Shown: positions 44,470 to 52,634 of the stretch, one piece after another
Position numbering within the stretch: position 1 is the first letter of the stretch
How the letters are laid out: the number at the start of each line of letters is the position of its first letter
DNA from: DATDAW01 sp036525185
GTDB lineage: Bacteria > Verrucomicrobiota > Verrucomicrobiia > Chthoniobacterales > DASVRZ01
NCBI GenBank assembly: GCA_036525185.1
Contig: DATDAW010000028.1
Coordinates: 11,330 to 75,329 of the forward strand
Direction: 5' to 3'
Length of the DNA stretch: 64,000 nt
Program-made: the position numbers and the translations under genes
Notes under the pieces: model-generated
Told to the model about the DNA's origin: nothing
The model's database searches: none
The model's input: the letters and a program-made list of their open reading frames with translations, nothing else

Positions 44470-45210
44470 CTAGCCCTTGAATTTCAGCAAATCAGCCGGC
44501 AGGTCCGATCTCCATTCGAGATTCACATGTGGAATGGCAAGTCCGGCCGAGTGCAATGCGTGGCGGGGCAATAGAAGCCTGGTTTGCAACTCGGGCGTCC
44601 AACCGGTCTCAATAAAACGCAGATAGCATTCCTCGTCGGGACCATAAATTTTGTCGCCAACGATGGGAAACCCTGCGTGCGCCAGATGAACGCGGATCTG
44701 ATGGGTCCGGCCAGTTTCAGGAAAAGCGCGAATGACAGAAAACGGATCCGATCCAGACCGGAGGAAACGCTTTTCGATGCGAAATCGGGTTACTGCCACA
44801 GCGCCCTCAGGATGGACCATTTGCTTCAGATGAATCTGTGACTCCATCTTTGACCCCTGCCGCAATATGGGCGCATTGATGGCGAATTCGTCGGCTTCAG
44901 GCCAGCCCCATACCACAGCGAGATATTCCTTCGCGATCCGTCGTTGCTGCATCCAACGGGCAAGATCCCGCGCGGCACTTGTATGCTTGGCTACTAGAAT
45001 CAGGCCGCTGGTTTCACGATCCAGGCGATTAATGATTGAAATCTGCCCACCGTTTGCCAGCTCGAATGCCAGTAGCTGGCGCAGCCCGTTCCAAAGCGTG
45101 AATGGTCCGTCGGGTTTGGTCGGATGCACGAGCAAATGCGCTGGTTTTTCGACAACGATCCAGTCCTCTGATTCATCGATAACGGCGAAAATTTGACGGA
45201 TCATTCTCAA
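44470..45210 (-). CDS. RluA-family RNA pseudouridine synthase
   Basis: 246 residues. The catalytic block is IINRLDRETSGLILVAK with nucleophilic Asp64, preceded by WIVVEKPAHLLVHP and followed by GRTHQIRVHLAHAGFPIVGDKIYG. No N-terminal S4 domain, so it is like the shorter RluA/TruC group. Target (23S rRNA or tRNA) is not predictable. Divergent from the ABC ATPase gene with 17 bp between starts; M3 at 45204 is an alternative start. Confidence 0.92.
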   Translation of the reverse strand: MRMIRQIFAVIDESEDWIVVEKPAHLLVHPTKPDGPFTLWNGLRQLLAFELANGGQISIINRLDRETSGLILVAKHTSAARDLARWMQQRRIAKEYLAVVWGWPEADEFAINAPILRQGSKMESQIHLKQMVHPEGAVAVTRFRIEKRFLRSGSDPFSVIRAFPETGRTHQIRVHLAHAGFPIVGDKIYGPDEECYLRFIETGWTPELQTRLLLPRHALHSAGLAIPHVNLEWRSDLPADLLKFKG

Positions 45211-45227
45211 ATGGTATCGGGAAACGG

Positions 45228-45893
45228 ATGATCCGCCTGCACGAAGTCACGCGCATTTATGATACAGGCGGGCAAGCGATCAAGGCGCTGGATTGCGTTT
45301 CTCTGGATATCGCGGCGGACGAATTCGTGGCGGTGACGGGCGAGAGTGGCTGCGGTAAGAGCACGCTGATGCATCTACTTGGCGGCATCGACGTGCCGAC
45401 CGCTGGTGAAATATTCGTCGATGACATTGCGTTACATCTCGCAGATGAAAAGGCACTTACACGTTACCGGCGGGAGCGGCTCGGGATTGTTTTCCAGTTC
45501 TTTAACCTGCTGCCCACACTTAAGACGGTCGAAAACGTCATGCTGCCCCTCCTCCTGCAAGGTGTCGGCCGGTTGTCGGCTCGCGAACGTGCGCTGGAGC
45601 TTCTCCGTCTCGTCGACCTTGAAGATCGGCTCGAAAGCTTTCCCCATCAGCTCAGCGGTGGCGAAATGCAGCGTACCGCCATTGCTCGGGCCCTCGTTCA
45701 TCGGCCCCGACTGCTCCTCGCTGACGAACCAACAGGCAATCTCGATAGCCGCAACGCCGGGCGCATCATCGGCGTGCTGGAAAAGATTGCTTCCCAGCGT
45801 CTGGCGACGATGATAATCGTCACCCATAGTGAGGAGGTAGCCCGCGCCGCCTCGCGTAGGATCCAGTTGCGGGATGGAAAAATCGTTTCATGA
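45228..45893 (+). CDS. ABC transporter ATPase, LolD/MacB type
   Basis: 221-residue nucleotide-binding subunit with Walker A TGESGCGKSTLMHLLGG, Q-loop VFQFFNLLPTLKTVENV, signature LSGGEMQRTAIARAL, Walker B LLLADEPTGNLDS and switch His (VTHSEE). The sequence type belongs to LolD/MacB/FtsE-like ATPases, which work with a FtsX-fold permease in lipoprotein extraction or efflux. No permease is adjacent. The stop overlaps the start of the cyclic-nucleotide-binding gene by 4 bp, so the two proteins are made together. Confidence 0.92.
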   Translation: MIRLHEVTRIYDTGGQAIKALDCVSLDIAADEFVAVTGESGCGKSTLMHLLGGIDVPTAGEIFVDDIALHLADEKALTRYRRERLGIVFQFFNLLPTLKTVENVMLPLLLQGVGRLSARERALELLRLVDLEDRLESFPHQLSGGEMQRTAIARALVHRPRLLLADEPTGNLDSRNAGRIIGVLEKIASQRLATMIIVTHSEEVARAASRRIQLRDGKIVS

Positions 45894-46363
45894 GCGACAT
45901 CGCCAAAATTGTCCCTAAAATTCGCCCTCTGCCGCTGTTTGCGGAATTTACTGCTACGGAGCTCGATGCTTTTGCCGATCTCGTAGATGTTGAAACCTTC
46001 GCAGGGGGTGAAACGGTGGTAAAACAGGATGAACCCGGCGACGCCATGTTCATCATTGTCGAAGGCAGTGCCCGTGTGGTTCATCGCGCAGGGGAGAGAA
46101 CGCTCGAGCTTGCCACATTGTCAAAAGGCGATTTCTTCGGTGAAATCGCCCTCGTCGACGAGGGTCCTCGGTCGGCGGACGTCATTGCAGTTGCGCCATC
46201 GACTTTGTTGAGCGTGTCCGAGGCGACGATTCGTGCGTTGGCGGGGGTTTACCCAAGTGCGTCTTTCAAACTGCTGGTTGCGGTGGGACGGGTTCTGGTC
46301 TCGCGCTTGCGTGCCGGCAATCAAAAGTACGTCGATTCGCTACTGACCACGGCTTCGCAATAG
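45890..46363 (+). CDS. Cyclic nucleotide-binding domain protein
   Basis: 157 residues, essentially one CNB (CAP-ED) domain: LPLFAEFTATELDAFADLV, VVKQDEPGDAMFIIVEGSARV, then the phosphate-binding cassette GDFFGEIALVDEGPRSADV, where Glu and Arg are the usual cAMP/cGMP contacts. No HTH DNA-binding domain follows; the C-terminus is a short helix, so it is not a CRP-type regulator. Coupled by ATGA overlap to the ABC ATPase, suggesting it modulates that protein. That link is inference. Confidence 0.86.
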   Translation: MSDIAKIVPKIRPLPLFAEFTATELDAFADLVDVETFAGGETVVKQDEPGDAMFIIVEGSARVVHRAGERTLELATLSKGDFFGEIALVDEGPRSADVIAVAPSTLLSVSEATIRALAGVYPSASFKLLVAVGRVLVSRLRAGNQKYVDSLLTTASQ

Positions 46364-46404
46364 CGCGCCAGCGGCGTCCAAGGGAAAACAGGGATACACG
46401 CTGC

Positions 46405-47943
46405 ATGCACGACATTGACAAAAAGTCGCGCCGGCCATCTCTCTTTGGCAGGGCGCTGAACCAGATCGAAGGGCTTGGCAATCGTCTGCCGGATCCAATT
46501 TTCCTTTTTGTATGGATGTGCGCGGCGACGGCAATCGGCAGCTGGATCGTCGCCTCAATGGGTGCCTCGGTCGTGCATCCGGTCACGGGCAAGACGATTT
46601 ACGCGGTCAATCTGCTCACCCCGGAAAATCTTCGACGGATGCTGGTGGAAGCGGTGCCAAATTTTTTGCAATTCCCACCGCTTGGCGTCGTGCTGGTTAT
46701 TATGCTTGGCGTGGGGGTAGCCGAGAAAAGCGGTTGGATTGAGGGCCTCATTCGCGGCTTTGTGTTGTCGGTGCCTCGGGGTTGGATGACGGCAGGGATC
46801 GTTTTTGCGGGTGTGTGCAGTTCTGTGGCGGCAGACGCAGGTTTTGTGGTGTTGATCCCGCTCGGCGGCGCAATTTTTGCAAGCGTCGGACGGCATCCGC
46901 TCGCAGGTATGTTCGCGGCGTTCGCAGGCGTCTCGGGTGCATTCGAAGCGAATGTTTTTCCAGCGCCCATCGACGCCATCCTTGCCGGGCTCACTCAGGC
47001 CGCTGCCCGTCTCTATGAGACTGGGTACGTGGTAAATCCGCTCTGCAATTACTATTTCATGGCCATCTCAGCGGTTGCGCTGACCGCGACAGGATGGTGG
47101 GTGACCGAGAAAATCATCGAACCCCGTCTCGGCCAGTGGGAACCGGAGGAAGGTGTCTCCGCTCCGGAAACATTGCGGGAGCCAGAACCGCGGGAGCGCA
47201 AGGCAAATCGCTGGGCTCTGGCGTGCCTTGGGCTGTTTACGATCGTTGTTGCGGCGCTTGTGGTTCCACCAGACGCTTTTCTGCGGGATCAAAAAGGGGG
47301 TGTGAAACCATTTTTTGATGCGTTTCCGATAATCCTTGCAGCGGGATTTTTGATTCCTGGCATCATCTACGGAAAGCTGACCGGCTCGCTGCCCAATGGC
47401 CGCGCCGTCCGGGTTGCTATTACTGAGAGCATCGGTTCGATGTCAGGCTTTATGGTGCTTGCCTTCGTGGCGGCTCAATTTATCAGCTACTTCTCGTGGT
47501 CCAACCTCGGAGTGATGCTGGCGCTTTCGGGTGCGGAAAAACTGCACTCGGTCGGGGCGACCGGAATTTCGTTGGTGATAGGGATCGTGCTGATGAGCAC
47601 TGTTCTGAATCTCTTCATCACATCCGCATCTGCGATGTGGGCGGCTGTGGCGGCTGTCTTCGCGCCGATGTTCATGCATCTCGGTTTGAGCCCGGAGCTG
47701 ACACAGGCCGCCTTTCGAATCGGCGAATCAGTCACAAATTGCTGCACACCGCTGATGTCGTATTTCCCGCTAATCCTGATATTTGCACAGCGCTGGGTGC
47801 CTCGCGTCGGCATTGGAACCATCCTCTCGTCGATGCTCCCCTATTCCGTCTTATTCACCGTCGTTTGGACGAGTCTGCTAATCGTCTGGTATCTCGTCGG
47901 TTTGCCGTTGGGCCCTGGTGGATCACTCTTTTTTAGCCGGTGA
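46405..47943 (+). CDS. AbgT-family transporter
   Basis: 512-residue inner-membrane protein like AbgT/MtrF, which import p-aminobenzoyl-glutamate or export sulfonamides with the proton gradient. Family text: GNRLPDPIFLFVWMC, GVGVAEKSGWIEGLI, SSVAADAGFVVLIPLG, and the C-terminal re-entrant region FITSASAMWAAVAAVFAPMF and GESVTNCCTPLMSYFPLI. About nine TM helices with two hairpins. Its stop is one base from the stop of the converging MFS gene, so there is no room for a terminator. Confidence 0.92.
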   Translation: MHDIDKKSRRPSLFGRALNQIEGLGNRLPDPIFLFVWMCAATAIGSWIVASMGASVVHPVTGKTIYAVNLLTPENLRRMLVEAVPNFLQFPPLGVVLVIMLGVGVAEKSGWIEGLIRGFVLSVPRGWMTAGIVFAGVCSSVAADAGFVVLIPLGGAIFASVGRHPLAGMFAAFAGVSGAFEANVFPAPIDAILAGLTQAAARLYETGYVVNPLCNYYFMAISAVALTATGWWVTEKIIEPRLGQWEPEEGVSAPETLREPEPRERKANRWALACLGLFTIVVAALVVPPDAFLRDQKGGVKPFFDAFPIILAAGFLIPGIIYGKLTGSLPNGRAVRVAITESIGSMSGFMVLAFVAAQFISYFSWSNLGVMLALSGAEKLHSVGATGISLVIGIVLMSTVLNLFITSASAMWAAVAAVFAPMFMHLGLSPELTQAAFRIGESVTNCCTPLMSYFPLILIFAQRWVPRVGIGTILSSMLPYSVLFTVVWTSLLIVWYLVGLPLGPGGSLFFSR

Positions 47944-47944
47944 T

Positions 47945-49177
47945 TCAACCAATGCGAACGCTTTCCGGTTCTGCGGTTTCCGCTGCTTCAACGCTTTCCG
48001 CTGGCCGTATCGCCATGGCCAGAGCCATGGCAACGACCATCAGGCCTGCAGCGACCCATAACGCAGTTCGGCCGTACATGTGATGCGGTCTATGAACGTC
48101 GAACGCGAGCAACACTCCAGCAAGTGCGGGCCCGGCGGTGCGCGCCAGGCTTCCAGTGGATTGAACCAAACCAAGAACGCTACCCTGCCATTGGGCCCCA
48201 GCGCTCCGCGAGGCAAGGCCGTTGAGCGTGGGTGTGATCAGACTCTGGCCGATCGAAACCAGTCCCGTTGCAAAAAAGAAAAATGCAAGTCCCTGATTGG
48301 CGGGCATTAATGCGAATCCCAAGGCCATGATCGCTGCGCCCGTAATCGCCAGCGGACGCTCGCCAAAACGCGGCGCCAACCGCCGAATCATCCCACCCTG
48401 AATAATGGCGCCGACGAGGCCTACCGCTGCAAAAATGTAACCATTCTGTTCCTGATCAAATCCGAAATGCCGCTGCGTAAAGAGCGCAAAAATGGTGGTC
48501 ATGATTGAAAACCCTACGATGGCCATGAAATAAGCGGCCAAAATTTTCCCCAGAGCGGGTCCTCCAACCTGCCGCCAGACTTCCGAGCGGTTGAGACGTT
48601 TTTTCGGTGAACGACGTTTTTCCGGTGTCAGACTTTCCGGCAGAAGCAGGAATAACGAGGTCGCGTTCGCCAAGGCGAGAAAACCACAGAAGTAGAACGG
48701 TGTTGCCACGGAAATCTTGCTTAGCAAAGCCCCGACAGCAGGACCAACGATGAATCCGACGCCGAACGCAGCCCCGATGAGCCCCATGCCGCTGGACCGC
48801 TTTTCCGGCGGCGTAATGTCTGCTATGTAAGCCTGTGCCGTTGAGATGTTTCCGCCTGTCGCGCCGGCGAGGGCGCGAGCTGCAAAAAGCATCCAAAGTG
48901 AGTGCGCGGATCCCATGAGAAAAAAGCCTGCCGCTGTCCCCAGAAGGCTTACGAGCAGGACCGGACGCCGCCCAACGCGGTCCGAAATCTGGCCGAGAAT
49001 CGGCCCCGCGAAGAACTGGATTGCGGAATAGATTGCAACCAGGAAGCCGATTTCGAACGAGTTCGCGTGGAATCGCTCCGCATAGATTGGCAATAGCGGA
49101 ATGATCATTCCAAACCCAACGAGATCGATAAAAACAGTGACGAGAATGATCGCCAGCGGAGATTTGGGGCGTCCCAT
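47945..49177 (-). CDS. MFS efflux transporter, TetA/DHA1-like
   Basis: 410 residues, about 12 TM helices. N-terminal LVTVFIDLVGFGMIIPLLPIYAERF and motif A GQISDRVGRRPVLLVSLLG, plus motif C region (LIGAAFGVGFIVGPAVGALL), are typical of drug/H+ antiporters of the DHA1 group including TetA. Substrate unknown. The Glu-rich tail (ESVEAAETAEPESV) is cytosolic. Lies 81 bp downstream of the U32 peptidase gene on the same strand. Confidence 0.9.
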   Translation of the reverse strand: MGRPKSPLAIILVTVFIDLVGFGMIIPLLPIYAERFHANSFEIGFLVAIYSAIQFFAGPILGQISDRVGRRPVLLVSLLGTAAGFFLMGSAHSLWMLFAARALAGATGGNISTAQAYIADITPPEKRSSGMGLIGAAFGVGFIVGPAVGALLSKISVATPFYFCGFLALANATSLFLLLPESLTPEKRRSPKKRLNRSEVWRQVGGPALGKILAAYFMAIVGFSIMTTIFALFTQRHFGFDQEQNGYIFAAVGLVGAIIQGGMIRRLAPRFGERPLAITGAAIMALGFALMPANQGLAFFFFATGLVSIGQSLITPTLNGLASRSAGAQWQGSVLGLVQSTGSLARTAGPALAGVLLAFDVHRPHHMYGRTALWVAAGLMVVAMALAMAIRPAESVEAAETAEPESVRIG

Positions 49178-49258
49178 GTGTTGAAGACCGATACGGTAGA
49201 TTCCTTAAGAGTGCCAGCGTGCGACTGTTTCTCGATTCATGCGTTGAGGAGGCGCGGG

Positions 49259-51682
49259 TCAGAGGCTTGCCATCGTGCCTGTCGTTACACCCAACTGGCT
49301 GCGTGCTTTTAAGTGCCGCCAGAGCGCTTCCGGGACCTGGTCACCACTTAACAAATCCTGATAGACCTTTACGATTTTCCGCGTGTCCATGGCATCTTGT
49401 TCGAGTAGCTCAATTCGAAAATGCTGCATGCCGGCTTGGGCGAGTTCTGTAAAGAACCGCGCTCCGGACTGCGGCACTGCATTGAAAAGCGTATTGCGGC
49501 AACCAACGTCAGCCCGCAACGGATGTTCGATGCCGACACGATCCCGCAAATGCACTCGGTGTGCCTCACAAGGACGCCCACAATTCGTATGGTCCGTCCC
49601 TTGCGATAGAAATGCTGCAAAAACACAATGCTCCATGTGAAACATCGGCATGTGCTGGTGAATCGTGATCTCAAACCACTCTGGTGGTGCATTTTGGAGC
49701 AGATCGAGCACTTGCGGCAAATTCAAATCGTACGAAGCGGTCAGCCGGGCCAGCCCTTCGGCCATAAACTGCTCGGCCGTGAGCGGATTGGCGACGTTAA
49801 GCGAAAAATCGCCTATCTTCGGAAGTAGTGAGTTCCGATAAAACGCAAGCGCTCCCAGATTCCGGACGAGCAACGCGTCCGGAGCGAATGACTCGATCAA
49901 TTTGAAAAATCCCTGCTCACCTGCCTTCTGAATTCGCGGAGTCGCCAGCGCGACCTTTGCTTCCGGAAACTGACGAACCGTCGCAACCGCTTCGCGGTAT
50001 CGCCGAATGTCTTCGAAATCGACGTAAAGACTCGTTACACCAGCATTTAACGCAGCTTCAATCTGCTGCTGCGAACGGCAAAGGACGTGAAGGGCCGGTG
50101 TTTTGTCTGATGAACCGGGCAATCGCTTCGGCAACAATTCGGTGATTGCGACGTCGATCTCGCGCCGAAGAGCCTTGGGGGCCATGTCGAGCGCGAAAAC
50201 CAGTTCGCGGCGCATACGGTTCAACTCCCCAATCGGCAGGAGGACATCGCCCGTGACGTCGTTCCGAAGATCGCCGAGGACGTAGCCGCTTTCCCCCAGC
50301 CTTCCGAGGTGTTCGCGTAGTTTTTCGGTGGTCAACGGCGCCGTCCGTGCCTCAACGAGCGGAATCTTGGATCGAACCTGAGTTCCGAGGCCTTCGACTC
50401 GAAGAAACTCCCCTGCCCTGCCCGTCGTCGTCAGGTCGATCGGAGTCCGTTTTCGGGGAGCGATACGTCCGGAGAAACTCTTCCGCAAACGCTCGTCCAA
50501 CGCTGGGTCGTCCGTTTTCCAGACGCGATCGCCGCGTTTCAACCGGTGAAAATCGATGTGGCGATGGCGAAAAAACAGTTTGTTACCTTGGATTTGGAAA
50601 ATACGCCCACCCTGTTCGCCGTTCGTGTCACCGCCCGTGTCGAAAACGATGCCATCTCCCGGTTTCAATTCTACTTCCGGACGGAGAACGACATGATCTA
50701 TTCCAACAGCCTCGATCCGGCCGGCATAGGGCCCCCGTTTTTTTCCAAACCGAGCGGAGACCAGCTCCTGGTGATTCACTCCATGCAGCCAACCGGAATA
50801 CAAGCCGCGCGAAAACGTCATTTCGAGCTGATAACGGTCGTCCACATTCGCTCCAGCGGACGGCATCCCGGCCAGCGCTGAATCAATCGCCTTGCGATAA
50901 ACGTGGGTGACCGCCGCGACATATTCGGGCGATTTCAACCGGCCTTCGATCTTGAAGCTGACGACGCCCAGTCTAAGCAGCTCCGGGATCTCATTCACGG
51001 CTGCAAGGTCCTGGGGTGAAAGGAGATACCGTTTGTCGCCTAGATCGCGTGGCGTCCCATCCACGATCAATTCGTATGGCATCCGGCATGCCTGTGCGCA
51101 TTCGCCACGATTTGCAGACCGTTGTCCTAACGACTCCGATGTAAGGCATTGACCCGAATACGCAACGCAAAGCGCGCCGTGAACAAACGTTTCCAGCGGA
51201 ATCGACCCATCAAATTTACGTAACTCACGTAAAGAAAGCTCGCGAGCAAGGACAACTCGCTCGACGCCGAGTCGCCTGGCAAACTCCGCCCCTTCCGGTG
51301 AAGTGACCGTCATCTGGGTCGACGCATGGATCGGCAAGTCGGGTGTGATGTGCTGCGATAAACGGACCAGGCCGATGTCCTGGACGATGAGGGCATCCAC
51401 CCCTGCCCTGCTGAGAACGCGAAGTTGCGCGGCAGCCGCGTCGAGTTCGTTGGTGAAAATGAGCGTGTTGAATGTTACGTAGAGTTTTACACCGTGCCGG
51501 TGAGCGAATTGAACAACGTCCTCGATTTCATCCTCGCGGAAATTGTCCGCCCGCAGTCGCGCATTAAATTTCGGCAGTCCGCAATAAACGGCGTCCGCCC
51601 CGTTGGCGACGGCCGCCCGCAGGCAATCCCAATTTCCGGCGGGCGCAAGGAGTTCTGGCTGTGTGGAATCAGGTCCTGACAT
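49259..51682 (-). CDS. U32-family peptidase, long form (RlhA/YdcP-like)
   Basis: 807 residues. N-terminal TIM-barrel U32 domain with LLAPAGNWDCLRAAV, signature LETFVHGALCVAYSGQC (about 164-180) and further Cys in ANRGECAQACRMPY; four such Cys are the likely Fe-S/prephenate-type site. A DUF3656-like middle region and a second barrel-like part follow (LHVLCRSQQQIEAAL). E. coli RlhA of this type hydroxylates C2501 of 23S rRNA; the collagenase label is historical. A parS-like 16-mer falls within this gene at 49629. Confidence 0.9.
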   Translation of the reverse strand: MSGPDSTQPELLAPAGNWDCLRAAVANGADAVYCGLPKFNARLRADNFREDEIEDVVQFAHRHGVKLYVTFNTLIFTNELDAAAAQLRVLSRAGVDALIVQDIGLVRLSQHITPDLPIHASTQMTVTSPEGAEFARRLGVERVVLARELSLRELRKFDGSIPLETFVHGALCVAYSGQCLTSESLGQRSANRGECAQACRMPYELIVDGTPRDLGDKRYLLSPQDLAAVNEIPELLRLGVVSFKIEGRLKSPEYVAAVTHVYRKAIDSALAGMPSAGANVDDRYQLEMTFSRGLYSGWLHGVNHQELVSARFGKKRGPYAGRIEAVGIDHVVLRPEVELKPGDGIVFDTGGDTNGEQGGRIFQIQGNKLFFRHRHIDFHRLKRGDRVWKTDDPALDERLRKSFSGRIAPRKRTPIDLTTTGRAGEFLRVEGLGTQVRSKIPLVEARTAPLTTEKLREHLGRLGESGYVLGDLRNDVTGDVLLPIGELNRMRRELVFALDMAPKALRREIDVAITELLPKRLPGSSDKTPALHVLCRSQQQIEAALNAGVTSLYVDFEDIRRYREAVATVRQFPEAKVALATPRIQKAGEQGFFKLIESFAPDALLVRNLGALAFYRNSLLPKIGDFSLNVANPLTAEQFMAEGLARLTASYDLNLPQVLDLLQNAPPEWFEITIHQHMPMFHMEHCVFAAFLSQGTDHTNCGRPCEAHRVHLRDRVGIEHPLRADVGCRNTLFNAVPQSGARFFTELAQAGMQHFRIELLEQDAMDTRKIVKVYQDLLSGDQVPEALWRHLKARSQLGVTTGTMASL
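49629..49644. promoter_or_regulatory. parS-like site (14 of 16)
   Basis: TGCTCCATGTGAAACA, two mismatches from TGTTYCACGTGRAACA, inside the U32 gene. Weaker than the two sites in and before mnmG. Confidence 0.35.
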
Positions 51683-51751
51683 GAAATGGCGGAAGCGATT
51701 TTTCGTTCAGACTCGACGCTGTGAAGAACAATCTGATTACCAGAATCCAAC

Positions 51752-51787
51752 AAAAAAGGACGTCCAATCGCTGGGACGTCCCTTTTT
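51752..51787 (-). terminator. Bidirectional intrinsic terminator downstream of rpsT
   Basis: A run of A, then GGACGTCC, loop AATCGCTG, GGACGTCC, then CTTTTT. On the minus strand it ends rpsT 22 bp after the stop; the A and T runs on both sides allow termination in either direction. Confidence 0.8.
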
Positions 51788-51808
51788 CATGGAAATTTTC
51801 AGGTAAGG

Positions 51809-52072
51809 TTAGCTGAGCTTGGCAAGTGCTTTGCTGAAGAGGCTCTTGCGTCGGTCGGCGGCATTTGCGTGGATGACGCCGCGTTTGGCGGCCTTGTCCC
51901 ACATTGAAGAGAGTTTCTGGAATTCAGTGGCAGCGGCCTGCTTGTTGCCGCTGGCGATGGCAGCACGAAGACGTTTTTGCTGGCCTTTGGCGCCGGTAAC
52001 GATGGAACTATTCCGCGAGGTGCGGCTGATGGTTTGGCGGGAGCGTTTAGCGGCGGATTTCGTGTTGGCCAT
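51809..52072 (-). CDS. rpsT: 30S ribosomal protein S20
   Basis: 87-residue helical primary 16S rRNA-binding protein. Starts MANTKSAAKRSRQTISR, the S20 signature, and is rich in Lys, Arg and Ala throughout, with AAKRGVIHANAADRRKSLFSKAL at the C-terminus. Single gene with its own promoter and a strong terminator. Confidence 0.97.
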   Translation of the reverse strand: MANTKSAAKRSRQTISRTSRNSSIVTGAKGQQKRLRAAIASGNKQAAATEFQKLSSMWDKAAKRGVIHANAADRRKSLFSKALAKLS

Positions 52073-52100
52073 AGGGATTCGGAAAAATTGCGGGAGGCGG

Positions 52101-52128
52101 AGGTTAACGAAATGCGGCGTTGAGTCAA
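52101..52128 (-). promoter_or_regulatory. Promoter of rpsT
   Basis: On the minus strand TTGACT (52128-52123), 16-bp spacer, TAACCT (52106-52101), preceded by an A/T-rich run. Places the start of transcription about 20 bp before the rpsT ATG. Confidence 0.55.
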
Positions 52129-52144
52129 GCCGGAAAAAAATGGG

Positions 52145-52468
52145 CTACCAATTTTCAGTGACCAACTGCAATTGTTCGATCAGGGACTCGATGGCTTTGA
52201 GATCTTTGCGGCGACCTTTCTCGGGCTTGATGCGGAGGGTTCGGCACAGAGTGAGCATGTCCCTGAGGTCGCGGAGCTGGCGTGCGGTGAGAGATCCTTC
52301 CTGGCTGCATTTTACGACGGCTTTGCGGAGCTCTTCGAGGTCCGCATCCATTTTGGCACGATATACGGTAAGGCTTTGCTCGAGGATCTGTTTCAAGTAG
52401 TCGATTTCCTCGATCACCAGGGTCGCTGGGATCGTTTCGGAAGAAGTTTGTTTCGCACTCCGGGGCAT
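52145..52468 (-). CDS. Small helical hypothetical protein
   Basis: 107 residues from ATG 52468 (MPRSAKQTSSE). Mostly helical and charged (IEEIDYLKQILEQSLTVYRAKMDADLEELRKAVVK), probably a coiled coil, with a basic region LRIKPEKGRRKDLKAIESLIEQL. No recognised domain. The frame is open to 52606, but that extension would run through the parS palindrome and looks non-coding. Divergent from mnmG. Confidence 0.6.
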   Translation of the reverse strand: MPRSAKQTSSETIPATLVIEEIDYLKQILEQSLTVYRAKMDADLEELRKAVVKCSQEGSLTARQLRDLRDMLTLCRTLRIKPEKGRRKDLKAIESLIEQLQLVTENW

Positions 52469-52568
52469 GGGAAAAGGTCGGACGGGGCGGGGATTGGCGT
52501 AGGTTGGGGGTTGCCGAGCAAAATCGCAATCTCCAATCATCTGAATGCGGAGAAATTGTGCATTCGAG

Positions 52569-52584
52569 TGTTCCACGTGGAACA
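52569..52584. promoter_or_regulatory. parS centromere site, perfect 16-bp palindrome
   Basis: TGTTCCACGTGGAACA, fully symmetric and equal to the conserved ParB-binding site of chromosomal ParABS systems (TGTTYCACGTGRAACA). It sits in the 166-bp spacer between the small helical protein gene and mnmG. mnmG is commonly close to parAB and oriC. No parA or parB in the window. Confidence 0.9.
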
Positions 52585-52634
52585 TCTCCCCAGTCGCTTG
52601 CCTCACGAGTTTAGGTGCGGCACATTGGGTGCCT

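Noticed and set aside
52545..52634. N-terminal extension of MnmG to ATG 52545
   Set aside because: Reads through the parS palindrome and precedes the normal MnmG start by 30 unsupported residues.
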